Below, one piece after another: positions 16,251 to 24,772 of a stretch of DNA of 64,000 bases. The translations under genes were made by a program, and so were the position numbers. The notes under the pieces are model-generated. The model saw only the letters and a program-made list of their open reading frames with translations, did no database searches and had not been told where the DNA came from. Source of the stretch: Bacillus tuaregi (GTDB lineage: Bacteria; Bacillota; Bacilli; Bacillales; Cytobacillaceae). The DNA lies in NCBI RefSeq assembly GCF_900104575.1, contig NZ_LT629731.1, forward strand, positions 2,368,689 to 2,432,688. The letters are read 5' to 3'. Each line of letters starts with the position of its first letter. The stretch's first letter is position 1.

Positions 16251-17795
16251 TTAGACCGGATAAACTGGGTGTTTTCGTTCTGAGAAAATAAGGTATTTGG
16301 AAGAATACGCCTCAAAACGTTTTGTAAGCTCTTCACGTAATGAGTTTGCTGGAATAATTCCATCAATCACCATTTCAGAAGCTAAACGGTATAAATCAAT
16401 GTCCTCTTTATACTCCTCACGCTTTTGTTCAATAAAGGCGGCACGCTCTTCTTCAGGAAGTCCAGCAATTTTATTCGCATAAACAGCGTTAACGGCTGCC
16501 TCTGGTCCCATCACAGCAATTTGGGCAGAAGGCAAAGCAAGACAAGCATCGGGTTCAAATGCAGGACCAGCCATTGCATAAAGACCGGCACCATAGGCTT
16601 TTCGGACAATAACAGAAATCTTTGGAACACTTGCTTCAGCCATCGCTGAAATCATTTTCGCACCATGGCGAATGATTCCTGCCCTTTCTACCTTTGTGCC
16701 GATCATAAACCCTGGAACATCAACCAGGAATAATAGAGGAATATGGTAGGCATCACATAGATTAATGAATTTTGCCGCCTTATCAGCTGAATCATGGAAT
16801 AAGACTCCACCCTTCATACGCGGCTGATTGGCAATGATTCCGACAGGTTTCCCATCTATACGGGCAAGCCCTGTAATCAGCTCGGCAGCAAAAAGCTTTT
16901 TGATTTCAAAGAAGGAGCCTTCATCAATAATCTCATTTATTAAATCCTGCATATTAAAGGGTGAATTCTGATTGGCCGGAATCAGTTCCTCTAAGGATTT
17001 CTTCAATTGCTTAGGAGCCACTGCCTCGCGAACTGGCGGCTTCTCGGAGAAATTTGCCGGAAAATAAGATAGATAGTTTCTAGCCAGTGAAATGGCGTCC
17101 TCTTCATTTTTCGCAAGTACATCACCGCAGCCTGAAACAGAGCAATGCATACGAGCTCCGCCCATTTCCTCTAAGCTAACCTGTTCACCAATGACCATTT
17201 CAGCCATTCGCGGTGAACCAAGGTACATCGACGCATTCTTGTCAACCATAATGACAATATCGCAAAAAGCTGGAATATAGGCTCCGCCCGCGGCAGATGG
17301 TCCAAATAAAAGGCAGATTTGAGGGATTTTACCTGAGAGCTTCACTTGATTGTAAAAAATTCTTCCTGCACCACGACGCCCCGGGAACATTTCGACCTGA
17401 TCGGTTATCCGTGCTCCTGCTGAATCTACCAGATATAATAATGGCACCCGGAGTTTTTCAGCTGTTTCTTGAATACGAATGATTTTCTCTACTGTCCGTG
17501 CCCCCCAAGAACCGGCTTTAATGGTGGAATCATTGGCCATGACACAGACCAGCTGACCATTTATTTTTCCCATTCCTGTCACGACACCGTCTGCAGGAAG
17601 GTCACCTGCCATGCAATTGGCAAACAGAGCATCCTCCAATTCAAAGCCAGGATCGAATAATAAGGATAAACGTTCACGGACAAATAATTTCCCCTGCTCC
17701 TGATTTTTCTCATGATATTTGGGAGCGCCGCCCTTTTTAATTTCTTCAACTCTATCCTGAAGTGTGCGCTGTAATGGCTGCATATTGACTGTCAT
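16251..17795 (-). CDS. yngE: Methylcrotonyl-CoA carboxylase carboxyltransferase (beta) subunit
   Basis: A 514-residue carboxyltransferase with the two crotonase-like halves of the family: the acyl-CoA side (GKINGQLVCVMANDST, DSAGARI, FGPSAAGGAY) and the biotin side (GIIANQPRMKGG, FLVDVPGFMIG, RKAYGAGLYAMAGPAF). It transfers the carboxyl group from biotin on the small carrier protein to 3-methylcrotonyl-CoA, the third step of leucine breakdown. Its partners are the biotin carboxylase and biotin carrier genes in the same operon. GGAGG precedes the ATG. Confidence 0.9.
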   Translation of the reverse strand: MTVNMQPLQRTLQDRVEEIKKGGAPKYHEKNQEQGKLFVRERLSLLFDPGFELEDALFANCMAGDLPADGVVTGMGKINGQLVCVMANDSTIKAGSWGARTVEKIIRIQETAEKLRVPLLYLVDSAGARITDQVEMFPGRRGAGRIFYNQVKLSGKIPQICLLFGPSAAGGAYIPAFCDIVIMVDKNASMYLGSPRMAEMVIGEQVSLEEMGGARMHCSVSGCGDVLAKNEEDAISLARNYLSYFPANFSEKPPVREAVAPKQLKKSLEELIPANQNSPFNMQDLINEIIDEGSFFEIKKLFAAELITGLARIDGKPVGIIANQPRMKGGVLFHDSADKAAKFINLCDAYHIPLLFLVDVPGFMIGTKVERAGIIRHGAKMISAMAEASVPKISVIVRKAYGAGLYAMAGPAFEPDACLALPSAQIAVMGPEAAVNAVYANKIAGLPEEERAAFIEQKREEYKEDIDLYRLASEMVIDGIIPANSLREELTKRFEAYSSKYLIFSERKHPVYPV

Positions 17796-17822
17796 ACTAT
17801 TTCCTCCTCTATTACTCTCGTA

Positions 17823-18605
17823 TTATTCTCCAATGAAGTTTGGGGTACGCTTCTCCTTGAAGGCCTGTAATCCTTCCAAACGATCCTTTGTTGGAATAGT
17901 GACCTCATAGGCATTTTGCTCAATCGCAAGACCGGTGTTTAGATCAACATCAAAGCCTTTTTCAATGGCAAACTTCGCTTGTGCCACGGCAATCGGGCCG
18001 TTCCGAGCGATTTGTCCTGCTACTTCTAATACTTTATCTTGTAAGCTTGCAAAAGGGACCGAATACTCTACTAATCCAATTTCAAGCGCTTCCATTGCAT
18101 CAATTCGTCTAGCCGTGAAAATCAGCTCTTTTGCACGACCCTTTCCTACTAATCTTGGTAAACGCTGTGTTCCACCTGCACCTGGAATAATTCCCAGTGA
18201 TGTTTCCGTCAGACCAAGCTTTGCCGTTTTAGAGGCAATACGGATATCACAAGCAAGCGCAAGCTCCGTTCCTCCTCCAAAGGCAACCCCATTCACAGCC
18301 GCTATGACCGGTAGAGGCAATGATTCTAAGGCGTTAATATTTTCGCGAATCAAAGAGACTGTCTTCCTCACTTGAACGGGACCCATGCCAGCTCGTTCTT
18401 TTAAATCAGCTCCAGCACAAAAAGCTTTCTCCCCTGCCCCTGTAATCACAATACAGCGAGCTGATCGATCATATTTACATGTAAGAATAGCATCATGCAA
18501 TTCCTCTAGCATCTGTACGGACAAGGCATTCGCTGCTTCCGGTCTATTTAATGTAATCATCACAATTCCGTTTTCCATCCTATTAACTACAATCGTTTTA
18601 CTCAT
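17823..18605 (-). CDS. yngF: Methylglutaconyl-CoA hydratase (crotonase family)
   Basis: About 260 residues. The oxyanion-hole motifs are complete (FCAGADLKER and NGVAFGGGTELALACDIR) and the acid residues of active hydratases are present (SLGIIPGAGGTQRL), in contrast with the crotonase at 1984. By operon position it hydrates 3-methylglutaconyl-CoA to HMG-CoA. The start is ATG 18605 with AAGGAAGGTG upstream; an open frame to 18635 overlaps the preceding lyase gene and lacks a site. Confidence 0.9.
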   Translation of the reverse strand: MSKTIVVNRMENGIVMITLNRPEAANALSVQMLEELHDAILTCKYDRSARCIVITGAGEKAFCAGADLKERAGMGPVQVRKTVSLIRENINALESLPLPVIAAVNGVAFGGGTELALACDIRIASKTAKLGLTETSLGIIPGAGGTQRLPRLVGKGRAKELIFTARRIDAMEALEIGLVEYSVPFASLQDKVLEVAGQIARNGPIAVAQAKFAIEKGFDVDLNTGLAIEQNAYEVTIPTKDRLEGLQAFKEKRTPNFIGE

Positions 18606-18618
18606 GTTTTCACCTTCC

Positions 18619-19545
18619 TTACACGATATTCCCAAGCTTTCCTTCCTGCTGCGAGCATTCGACCTGAAAAGTTCTACTAGGTAACGCTTTACCTAGCCTT
18701 TCCTGAATGAATTGGGATGCTTGAAATAGCTTATGCTGGTCAACACCTGTTTCAGTTCCCATTCCAAGTAGCATATAAAGTAAATCGTTTGTTGCTACAT
18801 TTCCGGATGCTCCAGGGGCATAGGGGCAGCCGCCTAAGCCGCCAAGGGAAGAATCAAAAATAGTGATTCCCATTTCTAACGATACTAAGATATTGGCCAA
18901 AGCTGTTCCCCGTGTATCATGAAAATGCATGGCAAGTTTATCAGCAGGAAATCTTTTTAATAAAACGTCCAGTACTTCTTGGACCTGCGGTGGATTGGCG
19001 ACACCGATTGTATCCCCGAGCGATAGCTCTGAAATCCCCATTTCGAATAAGGTTTCAGAAACCCGAATCACTTGCTCGATATCCACATTCCCTTCATACG
19101 GGCAGCCAAACACGGTTGAAATATAGCCTCTACTTGATTTTCCTGCTGAAACCGTTTCTCTAACCAAATCTTGTAAAATGGGGAAAGTCTCGTTAATCGT
19201 TTTATTGATGTTTTTTCGATTATGTGTTTCGCTTGCTGACATAAATACAGCAGCTTCATCTATGTCAGCCTTTAATGCTCGTTCCAAACCTTGATGGTTT
19301 GGAACGAGTGCTGTATAGGTGACACCTGGCTTTCTTCTAATGCCACAAGCTACGGCATCTGCATCTGAAAGTGCAGGAATCCATTTAGGATGAACAAATG
19401 AGGTAATTTCAATATGCTTTAATCCTGTTTCTGACAATTGGTTAATCCAAGCAATTTTATCTTCTGTTGAAATATATGCCTTTTCGTTTTGCAATCCATC
19501 ACGAGGACCAACCTCTTTAATCGTTACCTTTTCAGGCCACTTCAT
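18619..19545 (-). CDS. yngG: Hydroxymethylglutaryl-CoA lyase
   Basis: A 308-residue TIM-barrel enzyme of the HMGL-like family. Motifs: EVGPRDGLQNE (catalytic Arg and metal-binding Asp), SVFGCPYEGNV-like ISTVFGCPYEG, MHFHDTRGTALAN (metal-binding His pair) and the active-site loop GGLGGCPYAPGASGN with its catalytic Cys. It splits HMG-CoA to acetyl-CoA and acetoacetate, the last carbon-cleaving step of leucine catabolism. AAGGAGATGG precedes the ATG. Confidence 0.93.
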   Translation of the reverse strand: MKWPEKVTIKEVGPRDGLQNEKAYISTEDKIAWINQLSETGLKHIEITSFVHPKWIPALSDADAVACGIRRKPGVTYTALVPNHQGLERALKADIDEAAVFMSASETHNRKNINKTINETFPILQDLVRETVSAGKSSRGYISTVFGCPYEGNVDIEQVIRVSETLFEMGISELSLGDTIGVANPPQVQEVLDVLLKRFPADKLAMHFHDTRGTALANILVSLEMGITIFDSSLGGLGGCPYAPGASGNVATNDLLYMLLGMGTETGVDQHKLFQASQFIQERLGKALPSRTFQVECSQQEGKLGNIV

Positions 19546-19578
19546 TTCTCCATCTCCTTTCTAACTTTTTCCATGCTC

Positions 19579-19791
19579 TTATTCAGCTACAATAATGAGG
19601 TCGCCTTCATTGACAAAGTCGCCTTCGTTTACTTTTACTTCTTTTATCGTTCCGTCGAATTCAGCGGCAATGGGAATTTCCATTTTCATCGATTCTAGAA
19701 TCGCTACATCCTGACCCTCTTCTATCTGGTCCCCTACTTTTACTAGTACCTTCCATACATTTCCTGCCATACTTGCGTATACTTCATTCAT
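19579..19791 (-). CDS. yngHB: Biotin carboxyl carrier protein of methylcrotonyl-CoA carboxylase
   Basis: A 70-residue biotinyl domain standing alone. The motif ESMKMEIP holds the biotinylated Lys36, and the two symmetric hairpins (GNVWKVLVKVGDQIEEGQ and GTIKEVKVNEGDFVNEGD) are complete. It carries carboxybiotin between the carboxylase encoded upstream and the carboxyltransferase downstream. AGGAGG precedes the ATG, and the gap to the carboxylase gene is only 11 bases. Confidence 0.93.
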   Translation of the reverse strand: MNEVYASMAGNVWKVLVKVGDQIEEGQDVAILESMKMEIPIAAEFDGTIKEVKVNEGDFVNEGDLIIVAE

Positions 19792-19802
19792 GATTATTCC
19801 TC

Positions 19803-21164
19803 CTATTTCACTTTTTTTATGTTTTTCGATTGTATATACTTGTTCACAAAATCTGTGGTCGTATCGCCTGAATAGAATGCCGAATGTGCGATAACCTCTT
19901 GAAGCATGGGGATATTTGTTTTAATCCCTTCAATCTGATAATCAGCTAATGCTGCTTGCAGTCGATTGATGGCTTCATCACGATTGCTGCCCTTGACAAC
20001 AAGCTTTGCAATCATGGGATCATAGAAAGGAGTGACGGCGGATTGACCGTGTATGGCTAATTCATGTCGAACTCCAGGTCCGTTCGGCAGCTCTAATTTG
20101 GTTATTTTTCCGGGAGAAGGGAAAAAGGTTTTAGGATCCTCTGCATAAATTCTTACCTCAATGGCATGGCCCTCACGTTTTATCTTCTCTTGAGAAAAGG
20201 TCAGCGCTTCACCCGCAGCAATATGCAATTGCTGTTCGACTAAGTCCAAACCTGTTATTTCTTCTGTAACCGGATGCTCCACCTGCAAGCGGGTATTCAT
20301 TTCAAGAAAATAGAAATTTTGCTCTTCATCGACTAAAAACTCGATGGTTCCCGCATTTTGATAACCTATAGATTTTGCAGCCTTTACTGCGGCCTCTCCC
20401 ATCCTGGCTCTAGTTTGCTCGGTAATAAAAGAGGAAGGAGCTTCCTCGACGACCTTTTGATGACGACGCTGGATAGAACATTCACGCTCCCAAAGGTAAA
20501 CGGTATTTCCCTGACTATCTGCTAGAATTTGAATCTCAATATGCCTTGGATTAGCAACAAATTTCTCTATATACATCGCTCCATCGCCAAAGAAGTCTGT
20601 AGCCCGCTTTTGGTTCCCTGCGAATGCTTTACGGATTTCATCCCCGTTTTGGGCGACCTGCATGCCAATACCACCACCCCCAGCGGAGGCTTTCAGCATA
20701 ACTGGATAACCGATGCGATCCGCCACTTCTACCGCTTCTTCTACATCTGCGAGCGGGTAGGTAATACCTGGAACAACAGGTACGCCTGCTTCCTCCATCA
20801 CCTTACGTGATTCGATTTTACTTCCCATTTTCGACATCACCTCTGGAGAAGGACCGATAAAGACAAGACCTGCTTCCGTACAACGGCGAGCAAATTCGGC
20901 ATTCTCAGAAAGCAAGCCATATCCCGGGTGAATGGCTTCCGCATTGGTTAACTTTGCAACCTCTAGTATTTTATCGATATTCAAATAGCTTTCTGCTACG
21001 CGTGGACCTCCGATTAAATGGACCTCATCTGCCAGTTTTACATGTGGAGCATCCACATCAGCTTCTGAGTATACTCCAATGGTAGATATCCCTAAGGCCT
21101 TGCATGTACGAATGACACGAACAGCAATTTCCCCACGATTAGCAATTAATACTTTTTTGAACAC
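19803..21164 (-). CDS. yngH: Biotin carboxylase subunit of methylcrotonyl-CoA carboxylase
   Basis: A 453-residue ATP-grasp carboxylase of the AccC type: IANRGEIAVRVIRT at the N-terminus, the glycine loop KASAGGGGIGMQ, the carboxylase signatures EKFVANPRHIEIQ and FLEMNTRLQVEHPVTE. It lacks a fused biotinyl domain, which is encoded next as a separate small protein. The GTG start follows AAAGGGTG. Operon context favours methylcrotonyl-CoA carboxylase over acetyl-CoA carboxylase. Confidence 0.92.
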   Translation of the reverse strand: MFKKVLIANRGEIAVRVIRTCKALGISTIGVYSEADVDAPHVKLADEVHLIGGPRVAESYLNIDKILEVAKLTNAEAIHPGYGLLSENAEFARRCTEAGLVFIGPSPEVMSKMGSKIESRKVMEEAGVPVVPGITYPLADVEEAVEVADRIGYPVMLKASAGGGGIGMQVAQNGDEIRKAFAGNQKRATDFFGDGAMYIEKFVANPRHIEIQILADSQGNTVYLWERECSIQRRHQKVVEEAPSSFITEQTRARMGEAAVKAAKSIGYQNAGTIEFLVDEEQNFYFLEMNTRLQVEHPVTEEITGLDLVEQQLHIAAGEALTFSQEKIKREGHAIEVRIYAEDPKTFFPSPGKITKLELPNGPGVRHELAIHGQSAVTPFYDPMIAKLVVKGSNRDEAINRLQAALADYQIEGIKTNIPMLQEVIAHSAFYSGDTTTDFVNKYIQSKNIKKVK

Positions 21165-21269
21165 GCCTTTTCACCCTTTCACAAGTTATTAGATTGATTC
21201 AATCTTTCCTGCCTTTGAGTCGTTATGTAACATCCTATTCAATTCCTTCTGATTATTCCTTTTCTGGAA

Positions 21270-21305
21270 CCAGTCATTTGCCTACATCTTCTGACAAATG
21301 ACTGG
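21270..21305 (-). other. Hairpin between the acyl-CoA synthetase and biotin carboxylase genes
   Basis: CCAGTCATTTG and CAAATGACTGG form a perfect 11-bp stem with a 14-base loop in the 150-base gap inside the operon. No T-run follows, so it is more likely an mRNA stability or processing element than a full terminator. Confidence 0.5.
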
Positions 21306-21316
21306 ATCTACTAGTT

Positions 21317-23287
21317 CTAACGATTTACAGATGCTTTTTCAGCGAGTATTTTTTGAATTTGTACAACTGTAGTCGGATCTTCTAATCCTGTAATGTCGCC
21401 TTGTACCTTTCCAGAAACAACAATTTCTTTTAGCAAACGACGCATGATTTTTCCACTAACTGTTTTCGGCAGCATATCAGTTACAATAACCGATTTTGGA
21501 GCGGCAATTTTACCTATTTGCTGAATAATCTGATTACTGATTCGCTGTTTTATCTCTTCTGTTTCTTCATAGCCATCAGCGAGTCGAACAAATACTAGGG
21601 GAACCTCTCCTTTAATTTCGTCAGGAATTCCTATGATGGCTGTTTCAGAAACGCCCTCAATTTCTAGTGCAGCGCTTTCCATCTCCATGGTGCTTAAACG
21701 GTGTCCAGCCACATTAAAGGCATCATCCGACCGGCCGACCACCCATAAATAACCATCTTCATCTAGTAAAGCCAGGTCACTGGCATAATAGCAACCATCC
21801 ACTTGGCTAAAGTAGGATGCGTAGTATCGTTCGGGTTCTTTCCAAAGTGTCCGGCAAAGCATAGGAAATGGTTTTCTAATCACAAGATTTCCTAACCTAC
21901 CTGGTTTAACGGAATGACCTTCTTCATCCACTATATCCATAACTGCACCTAAAAACGGAGTACCTGAGGAACCTGGTTTCATAGGGGTTAGCCAAGCGGC
22001 TCCAGCAATCGGTGATCCAGCGGTTTCGGTTTGTCCCCAAGTATTATTGATATATATTTTCTTTTTTCCAAGTACTTCGTATGTCCAGTGCCAGGTTTCA
22101 GGATCGAAAGGTTCACCAACAAGGGAAATGACATCGAGGCAGGATATATCAAATTTCTCTAATGTCTTTTCTCCCATACTTTTTAACATTCTTAAAGCGG
22201 TTGGGGCTGTAAACAGTTTATTCACTCTGTATTTTTCAATGATTTGATAGAAGCGATCCTTTGTTGGGTAATCAACTGCGCCTTCAAAGACAACCGTTGT
22301 AACACCATTTGCTAAGGCACCGGTTATGCCCCAAATATGCATCGTTAACCATCCGATATCAGCAGTACACCAGAAAACATCGTCCTGATGGTGATCCATA
22401 TGATACTTAGCATAGGTGTAATTTTGCGTGACAAACGCCATCCCGGAATGAACAACACCCTTTGGTTTGCCAGTCGTTCCACTTGTATAGAACACAATGC
22501 CGCTTTCATTGGCTTCCATTCGCTCAGGCTCACATACGATACTTGCCGCGCTGGTCTCTTCATGCCACCAGTAATCCCGGCCCTCCTTCATCTGAACCTC
22601 TGTACTTAATCGGTCTACAACAATGACCGCTTCAATAGAAGGAATCGACGGAACAACCACATCGACCTTTTCTTTTAAATGAATCACTTTTCCTCTGCGT
22701 TCTGTTGCATCCGCAGTGACCAGGACCTTTGGCTCGAAATTGATGAGTCGGTCTGTCAATGATTTTTCGGAATAGCCCGAGAAAATCGTATTATAGACAG
22801 CACCAATTCGGAAACAAGCTAGTACGGCAATAAAGGCTTCGGCCAGATTGGGAAGGTAAATAGCGACACAATCACCTTTCTTCACACCAAAGGATCTAAG
22901 AACATTCGCAAAACGGCTTACTTCTGCAAGAAGCATCTGATAGGTGTAGAATTTGCTGTCCCCGTTTTCACCCTCCCATATGAGAGCGGTTCGGTTTCCT
23001 GCCCCATTTTCAACATGTCGATCAAGCAAATTGACACTCGGGTTACTAATGCCGCCGGAAAAGAAACGAAAATCTGGGAGCTGTCCACTAATCGTTTCCT
23101 TCCATGGCTCATACCAAACTAGTTCACGGGCAGCACGATCCCAAAAGGTAGCAGGATCTTCTTGGGAAAGCTTCAGTAGTTCTTGAAAGGCCTCGCTGCT
23201 TCCAATGGAGGTTGAACGCACTTTTTCTTCTTCCGGAAAAATAAGCTTGCTATTTGAAACTACTTGTAAAATTCCACTAATATCCAT
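21317..23287 (-). CDS. AMP-forming acyl-CoA synthetase (acetyl-CoA synthetase-like)
   Basis: A 656-residue ANL-superfamily enzyme with the N-terminal ACAS extension (FWDRAARELVWYEPW). The AMP-binding signature is YTSGTTGKPKGVVH, followed by NTWGQTETAG, the YASDLALLDEDGYLWVVGR hinge region and the late catalytic lysine in KTVSGKIMRR. The length and N-terminus are closer to acetyl/propionyl-CoA synthetases than to the shorter YngI of B. subtilis, though it holds the same operon position. It would activate acetate, acetoacetate or a branched short-chain acid; the substrate is inferred only. Confidence 0.85.
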   Translation of the reverse strand: MDISGILQVVSNSKLIFPEEEKVRSTSIGSSEAFQELLKLSQEDPATFWDRAARELVWYEPWKETISGQLPDFRFFSGGISNPSVNLLDRHVENGAGNRTALIWEGENGDSKFYTYQMLLAEVSRFANVLRSFGVKKGDCVAIYLPNLAEAFIAVLACFRIGAVYNTIFSGYSEKSLTDRLINFEPKVLVTADATERRGKVIHLKEKVDVVVPSIPSIEAVIVVDRLSTEVQMKEGRDYWWHEETSAASIVCEPERMEANESGIVFYTSGTTGKPKGVVHSGMAFVTQNYTYAKYHMDHHQDDVFWCTADIGWLTMHIWGITGALANGVTTVVFEGAVDYPTKDRFYQIIEKYRVNKLFTAPTALRMLKSMGEKTLEKFDISCLDVISLVGEPFDPETWHWTYEVLGKKKIYINNTWGQTETAGSPIAGAAWLTPMKPGSSGTPFLGAVMDIVDEEGHSVKPGRLGNLVIRKPFPMLCRTLWKEPERYYASYFSQVDGCYYASDLALLDEDGYLWVVGRSDDAFNVAGHRLSTMEMESAALEIEGVSETAIIGIPDEIKGEVPLVFVRLADGYEETEEIKQRISNQIIQQIGKIAAPKSVIVTDMLPKTVSGKIMRRLLKEIVVSGKVQGDITGLEDPTTVVQIQKILAEKASVNR

Positions 23288-23331
23288 GTATTCGCTCCTT
23301 TAACCTTTTAATTTCAATTGTATATTAATGT

Positions 23332-24471
23332 TTAACAACCAATTTGCTTAGCAATGACCATTCGTTGAACCTCTGATGTTCCTTCTCCAATTTCCAACAG
23401 CTTTGCATCACGGAAGAATCGCTCTACTTGGTATTCCTTCATATAACCGTATCCGCCGTGAATTTGAACGGCTTGATCACATGCACGCATGCAGATTTCT
23501 GAAGCAAATAATTTCGCAAAGGCTGCTTCCGTTTTAAAGGCTCTTCCTTGATCCTTTAACCAGGCTGCTTTGTATACCATATTCCGGGCTAATTCGATAT
23601 TCATAGCCATATCAGCTAATTTAAATTGGATGGCCTGGAAGTTCGATAAGCTCTTGCCAAACTGTTTTCTTTCCTTTGCATATTGAAGCGCTTTTTCATA
23701 AGCTCCTTGTGCAATACCTACAGCCATGGCCCCAATTCCAATTCTGCCGCCATCAAGCGTAGCTAAAAATTGCTTGTAGCCATTCCCTTCTGTTCCTAGC
23801 AGATTTTCTTTCGGAACTCTGACATTCTCTAAAATAAGCTCTGTAGTATTAGAAGCATGCAGCCCCATTTTTTCGTAGTTGTTTATGACTGTAAATCCTG
23901 GAGCATCTGTAGGAACAATAAAGGCGCTGATTCCATTGATTCCTTTTGAGCGGTCTGTTACCGCTGTTACGGCAAGGTGCTTTGCAAAGCTAGCATTCGT
24001 AATAAAGCATTTCGAGCCGTTAATAACCCATTCGTCACCATCCTCTACGGCCGTTGTTTGGGTACCGCTGGCATCTGAGCCTGCATTCTGCTCAGTCAAC
24101 CCAAATGCTCCGAAGGACTCTCCAGTACAAATCGGTGTTAAGTATGTCTCTTTTTGCTCATGAGTACCAAATAAATGAAGCGGTGCGCCCCCTAATGAAA
24201 TATGGGCTGAATATGTAATACCTGTGGATGCACAAACACGGCTAAGTTCTTCAACGACAATAGCAAAGCTGATTGTATCAGCATCAGCTCCACCGTATTC
24301 TTCGGAGAAAGGAAGACCCATGATTCCTAACTCAGATAATTTTGAGAAGATTTCGGTTGGGAATTCTCCTGTTTGATCGCGTTCATCCGCTCCAGGAGCA
24401 ACCTCTTCATTAGAAAAATCCCTGATTAACTTGCGTATCATTTCTTGTTCTTTCGTTAAATCGAAATTCAT
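23332..24471 (-). CDS. yngJ: Acyl-CoA dehydrogenase, probably isovaleryl-CoA dehydrogenase
   Basis: A 379-residue flavoprotein with the family signatures GAFGLTEQNAGSDASG (FAD/substrate loop), KCFITNAS and the C-terminal QIHGGYGYMKEYQVERFFRDAK. It is the first gene of the operon and so should catalyse the first committed step, isovaleryl-CoA to 3-methylcrotonyl-CoA. The same gene heads the yngJIHGFE operon of B. subtilis. AAGGGTG precedes the ATG. Confidence 0.9.
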   Translation of the reverse strand: MNFDLTKEQEMIRKLIRDFSNEEVAPGADERDQTGEFPTEIFSKLSELGIMGLPFSEEYGGADADTISFAIVVEELSRVCASTGITYSAHISLGGAPLHLFGTHEQKETYLTPICTGESFGAFGLTEQNAGSDASGTQTTAVEDGDEWVINGSKCFITNASFAKHLAVTAVTDRSKGINGISAFIVPTDAPGFTVINNYEKMGLHASNTTELILENVRVPKENLLGTEGNGYKQFLATLDGGRIGIGAMAVGIAQGAYEKALQYAKERKQFGKSLSNFQAIQFKLADMAMNIELARNMVYKAAWLKDQGRAFKTEAAFAKLFASEICMRACDQAVQIHGGYGYMKEYQVERFFRDAKLLEIGEGTSEVQRMVIAKQIGC

Positions 24472-24693
24472 GAATTTCCAACACCCTTCTGAATAGACTC
24501 CTTGTTTACTTCATAAAAAAATTCCTTTCAACAAAATCCCTCATCATAACCCTATATCTTGCAACAATCGTGATATTTCCACTATGTTTTCTTTGCATAG
24601 CTCCCTTCCAATATATTCAAAATTTTCTTATAATTAGAATACAGCAACATTTATTTCTAAACCATATGTAATTAAATGAATATTCTGACAATT

Positions 24694-24716
24694 TTTTTGT
24701 GCTTTTTACACAAAAA
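24694..24716. promoter_or_regulatory. Inverted repeat between the leucine operon and its PucR-type regulator
   Basis: TTTTTGTG (24694-24701) and CACAAAAA (24709-24716) are a perfect inverted repeat with a seven-base spacer. It lies 57 bases ahead of the regulator start, in the 301-base divergent promoter region. A CTGACA that could serve as a -35 precedes it. It is a candidate binding site for the adjacent regulator. Confidence 0.4.
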
Positions 24717-24772
24717 CGCAAAGGGGATTTAATTGTAATTGAATGGATTGCATAGAGAAAGGATGTGGAAAG